Assembly: GCA_039807445.1 (NCBI GenBank)
Contig: JBDHRG010000223.1
Coordinates: forward strand, 1-5,748
Origin: JBDHRG01 sp039807445
Lineage (GTDB): Bacteria > Pseudomonadota > Gammaproteobacteria > Competibacterales > Competibacteraceae
Reading direction: 5' to 3'
Length of the DNA stretch: 5,748 bases
Shown here: one piece after another, positions 3,944 to 5,748 of the stretch
Position numbering within the stretch: the first letter of the stretch is position 1
How the letters are laid out: each line of letters starts with the position of its first letter
Program-made: the position numbers and the translations under genes
Notes under the pieces: model-generated
What the model saw: only the letters and a program-made list of their open reading frames with translations
The model's database searches: none
What the model was told of the DNA's origin: nothing

Positions 3944-5254
3944 ATGGCTCGAATCCTGATCGTCGCCACCGCGGCGGCGAACCGCCGCACGCTGAAGCGC
4001 CTGCTCGAGCGCCGCGGCCACCGCGTGATCGCCGTCGCCTCGGCCGAGGCCGCGCTCCCGCTCGCCGCACACGCCGAGCTGATCATCGCTGCGCTGCGCC
4101 TGCCGGACAAACTCGGCACCGCGCTGCTCGGCGAAGGCCCGCCGCTGCTGCTCACCGCCGACGCAGCCGATCGCCCCGCGGCGCTCGCGGCGTTGCGCCA
4201 GGGCGCCGCCGGCTGCCTGGTCGAACCCTTCGATCCCGAGGCGCTGCTGACCGCCGCCGAGCGCATCCTGCTGCAGGCGGCGCGGCACGACGCCGCACCG
4301 CACGCCGCGCCCAGCTCGCTCGACGGCCTGGTCGGCGAGACGCCGGCGATGCACGCGCTGCTCGCGCAGGCGCGCAAGGTCGCGCCGACCGGCGCACCGG
4401 TGCTGCTGCTCGGCGAGCCCGGCACCGGCAAGACGCTGCTCGCGCGCGCGCTGCACGCGGCTAGCCCGCGCCGCACAGCACCGCTGATCGAGGTCGACTG
4501 CGCCGCGATCGCCGCCGAGCGGATCGAGGCCGAGCTGTTCGGCCACGACAAGGGCGCCTTCGCCGGCGCCACGCGCACGCACCGCGGTCTGGTCGAAGCC
4601 GCCGACGGCGGCACGCTGTTGCTGGCCGCGGTCGACGCGCTGCCGCCGGCGGCGCAGGCGCGGCTGCTGCGCGTGCTGCAGGCGGGCGAGCTGCACCGCC
4701 TCGGCGCCACGCAGCGGCGGCAGGTCGACGTGCGCGTGCTCGCCGCGACGCGCCACGATCTGCAGGCACTCATCGCCGACGGCCGCTTCCGCGCCGATCT
4801 GTATTTCCGCCTGCGCGTGGTCGAGCTGCGTCTGCCGCCGCTGCGCGAGCGCAGCGAAGACGTACCGGCGCTGGCCACGCAGCTGCTGGCGCGCGCCTGC
4901 GCGCGGCTGCAGCGCCCACCGCTGGCGCTCGCGCCCGAGGCGCTGGCGCAGCTGCGCGCCCACGCCTGGCCCGGCAACATCCGCGAGCTCGCCGACGCGC
5001 TCGAACGCGCCGCGGCCCGCGCCGAGGGCGACACGCTCGGTCCCGGGCTGCTCGCGCTGGCGCAACCCGAACCACCTCCCTCCGAAACCGGACCATCGTT
5101 GCCCGACGAGCGCCTCGCGCGCTTCATCCGCGAGCACGAGGACCAGCTGAGCGAAAACGAGCTCGCCGCGCGATTAGGCATCAGCCGCACGACACTGCGG
5201 GCACGGCGCCAGCGGCTGGGGCTTCCGCGCAGGGGCGGTGCAGACGACAAGTGA
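3944..5254 (+). CDS. NtrC-family regulator with degenerate receiver and inactive-looking AAA+ domain
   Basis: The 436 residues follow the NtrC plan: receiver-like region (1-113), linker, AAA+ domain (128-360) and Fis-type HTH (about 388-428, with ENELAARLGISRTTLRARRQ). Retained are Walker A GEPGTGKT (157-164), the arginine-finger pair Arg283/Arg289 in GRFRADLYFRL, PPLRER (298-303) and sensor II WPGNIREL (342-349). Lost are the receiver acids (A8-T9-A10 where DDE is usual), the phospho-acceptor (Ala50), the conserved Lys (Glu94), both Walker B acids (Ala228-Ala229 in GGTLLLAAVDAL) and the Thr of GAFTGA (GAFAGA, 204-209). Asp185 replaces the Asn that pairs with the Walker B Glu in PspF. From family knowledge, normal phosphorylation, ATP hydrolysis and sigma-54 remodelling are unlikely. 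A DNA-binding, ATP-sensing regulator that represses or works with sigma-70 polymerase is possible, as known for TyrR and Rhodobacter NtrC. ATG at 3944 is the only in-frame start before an upstream stop; its Shine-Dalgarno is poor. No histidine kinase is adjacent. Confidence 0.88.
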   Translation: MARILIVATAAANRRTLKRLLERRGHRVIAVASAEAALPLAAHAELIIAALRLPDKLGTALLGEGPPLLLTADAADRPAALAALRQGAAGCLVEPFDPEALLTAAERILLQAARHDAAPHAAPSSLDGLVGETPAMHALLAQARKVAPTGAPVLLLGEPGTGKTLLARALHAASPRRTAPLIEVDCAAIAAERIEAELFGHDKGAFAGATRTHRGLVEAADGGTLLLAAVDALPPAAQARLLRVLQAGELHRLGATQRRQVDVRVLAATRHDLQALIADGRFRADLYFRLRVVELRLPPLRERSEDVPALATQLLARACARLQRPPLALAPEALAQLRAHAWPGNIRELADALERAAARAEGDTLGPGLLALAQPEPPPSETGPSLPDERLARFIREHEDQLSENELAARLGISRTTLRARRQRLGLPRRGGADDK

Positions 5255-5268
5255 TAGGTGCCGCCGGC

Positions 5269-5296
5269 AGTTTACGCAGCCACGAACCCGTAAACT
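5269..5296. repeat. 8-bp inverted repeat AGTTTACG/CGTAAACT between the regulator and the last ORF
   Basis: AGTTTACG (5269-5276) and CGTAAACT (5289-5296) are exact reverse complements separated by 12 nt. The dyad begins 15 nt after the regulator stop and ends 4 nt before TTGACA. On the plus strand it is followed by TTCTTG, only weakly U-rich. It could be a poor terminator for the regulator or an operator for the next gene; its place beside a -35 box slightly favours the operator reading. Confidence 0.5.
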
Positions 5297-5299
5297 TTC

Positions 5300-5305
5300 T
5301 TGACA
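5300..5305 (+). promoter_or_regulatory. Candidate -35 box TTGACA for the last ORF
   Basis: This is an exact TTGACA, 66 bp before the ATG of the final ORF and just after the inverted repeat. The positions 16-18 bp downstream read GCGCAT, CGCATG and GCATGG, poor -10 matches. The promoter call is therefore weak, or the promoter needs an activator. Confidence 0.3.
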
Positions 5306-5358
5306 GAATGCCTCCGAGATGGCGCATGGCTGTACGCTCCGCGTTTCCGATCGGAGAT

Positions 5359-5363
5359 GGGAG
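5359..5363 (+). promoter_or_regulatory. Shine-Dalgarno deciding the start of the last ORF
   Basis: GGGAG lies 8 nt before the ATG at 5372. An in-frame ATG at 5357 has GGAG directly abutting it with no spacing and overlaps this site, so the downstream ATG is preferred. Confidence 0.65.
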
Positions 5364-5371
5364 CGTTGCCA

Positions 5372-5748
5372 ATGGCGAAGTTCAGCAAGGAAGCCCGCGC
5401 ACGGGTGGTCGAGATCGCAGCGCGCTTCGGCCTGATCGTCGAGCTCAAACGGAACGGCGAAGACCGCTACGACAAGAACCTGACGTTCGCCGCGCCCGGC
5501 TTCAGGGCACCGATCTACATCAGCAAGACGACCGCGCGCGACGACGGCACACCGCGCTGCTTCAAGGTCGCCTTCCATTCCGACGAATTTGATCCCGTGC
5601 TCGCCGACCCCGCCGCCGGCATCCGCGAAGACATCAACCGCAACTGGGGCCAGAACCGCCACTCGAGCAGCAACTATCGCGGCTACCCGGTGATGACCGG
5701 CAACAACGAGCCCGTCGGCAAGTGCTTCGAAGTCGAGGATTTCACCGC
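5372..5748 (+). CDS. Unrecognised protein, 3' end beyond the window
   Basis: An open frame gives 125 residues from ATG at 5372 and has no stop before the window ends. I do not recognise the family. It starts with a basic, probably helical segment (MAKFSKEARARVVEIAARFG), then reads as a mixed alpha/beta soluble protein with many aromatic, Asn and Arg residues. Notable stretches are RYDKNLTF (32-39), RCFKVAFHSDEF (62-73), NRNWGQNRHSSSNYRGYPVM (89-108) and KCFEVEDF (117-124). There are two cysteines (63 and 118). No signal peptide or membrane segment is seen. A real gene is supported by the good ribosome-binding site, the protein-like composition with little Ala, and a frame unlike the Arg/Ala-rich shadow frames. 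Codon use is somewhat less GC3-extreme than in the regulator (TTT, GAT, CAT and TAT occur), which may hint at different ancestry. It starts 117 bp after the regulator on the same strand. Confidence 0.75.
   Translation, partial: MAKFSKEARARVVEIAARFGLIVELKRNGEDRYDKNLTFAAPGFRAPIYISKTTARDDGTPRCFKVAFHSDEFDPVLADPAAGIREDINRNWGQNRHSSSNYRGYPVMTGNNEPVGKCFEVEDFT

Noticed and set aside
3927..3959. Ten-codon upstream ORF (MSNGIAWLES) overlapping the regulator start
   Set aside because: It is very short and has only a purine run directly abutting the ATG with no proper spacing. A regulatory leader peptide cannot be excluded, but nothing specific supports it.
3871..5250. Minus-strand ORF (459 codons) and an overlapping 406-codon ORF opposite the regulator
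   Set aside because: Both are Ser/Ala/Arg- or Gln/Arg/Ala-rich antisense shadows of a gene with strong GC bias at third positions. No domain pattern is visible.
3944..5254. Regulator as a decaying pseudogene
   Set aside because: The frame is intact over 436 codons. Walker A, both arginine-finger positions, WPGNIREL and the HTH are well preserved, and changes concentrate at catalytic positions. Decay would be expected to bring stops or frameshifts and scattered losses.
5251..5592. 113-codon plus-strand ORF overlapping the last gene in another frame
   Set aside because: It starts within the regulator's last codons and runs out of frame through the unknown gene with Arg-rich composition. The frame from 5372 has the better ribosome-binding site and protein-like content.
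1..5748. CRISPR arrays, tRNA/rRNA genes, insertion sequences or att sites
   Set aside because: No regularly spaced repeats, cloverleaf-like sequences, transposase motifs or terminal inverted repeats with target duplications were seen on either strand.

Overview
The window is very GC-rich (about 70% by eye), densely coding DNA. The high-GC codon use, a PhaB-type acetoacetyl-CoA reductase ending in GGLHMH, a catabolic-type threonine ammonia-lyase and a bufferin-like operon tail fit a betaproteobacterium, plausibly a Rhodocyclales/Burkholderiales-type PHB-storing organism. The taxonomy is inference; no rRNA or other marker is present.

Layout: bases 1-660 (+) hold the end of an operon: the C-terminus of a probable DUF2063/BufC-like protein followed by a DoxX-family membrane protein. 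Together they resemble the tail of a metal-stress bufferin (DUF2282-DUF692-DUF2063-DoxX) cluster. Converging on it, and sharing a 4-bp CTAG that carries both stop codons, is threonine ammonia-lyase (657-1859, -). Upstream of that lie a rho-independent terminator and a second hairpin, then phaB (2045-2782, -). A gene-free stretch of 278 bp (2783-3060) separates phaB from a SIR2-family sirtuin (3061-3828, -). The sirtuin is divergent, across 115 bp, from an NtrC-family regulator (3944-5254, +). After a 117-bp spacer with a dyad and a TTGACA box, an unrecognised ORF (5372-5748, +) runs off the window.

The minus-strand genes concern acyl-CoA and 2-oxoacid metabolism: threonine to 2-oxobutyrate, acetoacetyl-CoA to (R)-3-hydroxybutyryl-CoA, and NAD-dependent protein deacylation. 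A shared regulatory circuit is not shown by the sequence. The stand-out item is the NtrC-like regulator. It is full length, with receiver, AAA+ and Fis-type HTH regions all recognisable. However, it has lost the receiver acidic pocket, phospho-acceptor Asp and conserved Lys, both Walker B acids (DE to AA) and the Thr of GAFTGA. It keeps Walker A, both arginine-finger positions, the sensor II WPGNIREL motif and the HTH. This looks like a pseudo-enhancer-binding protein that may bind ATP and DNA but should not be phosphorylated, hydrolyse ATP normally or remodel sigma-54 RNA polymerase in the usual way. Its intergenic region with the sirtuin carries two GTTAAC sites exactly 10 bp apart.
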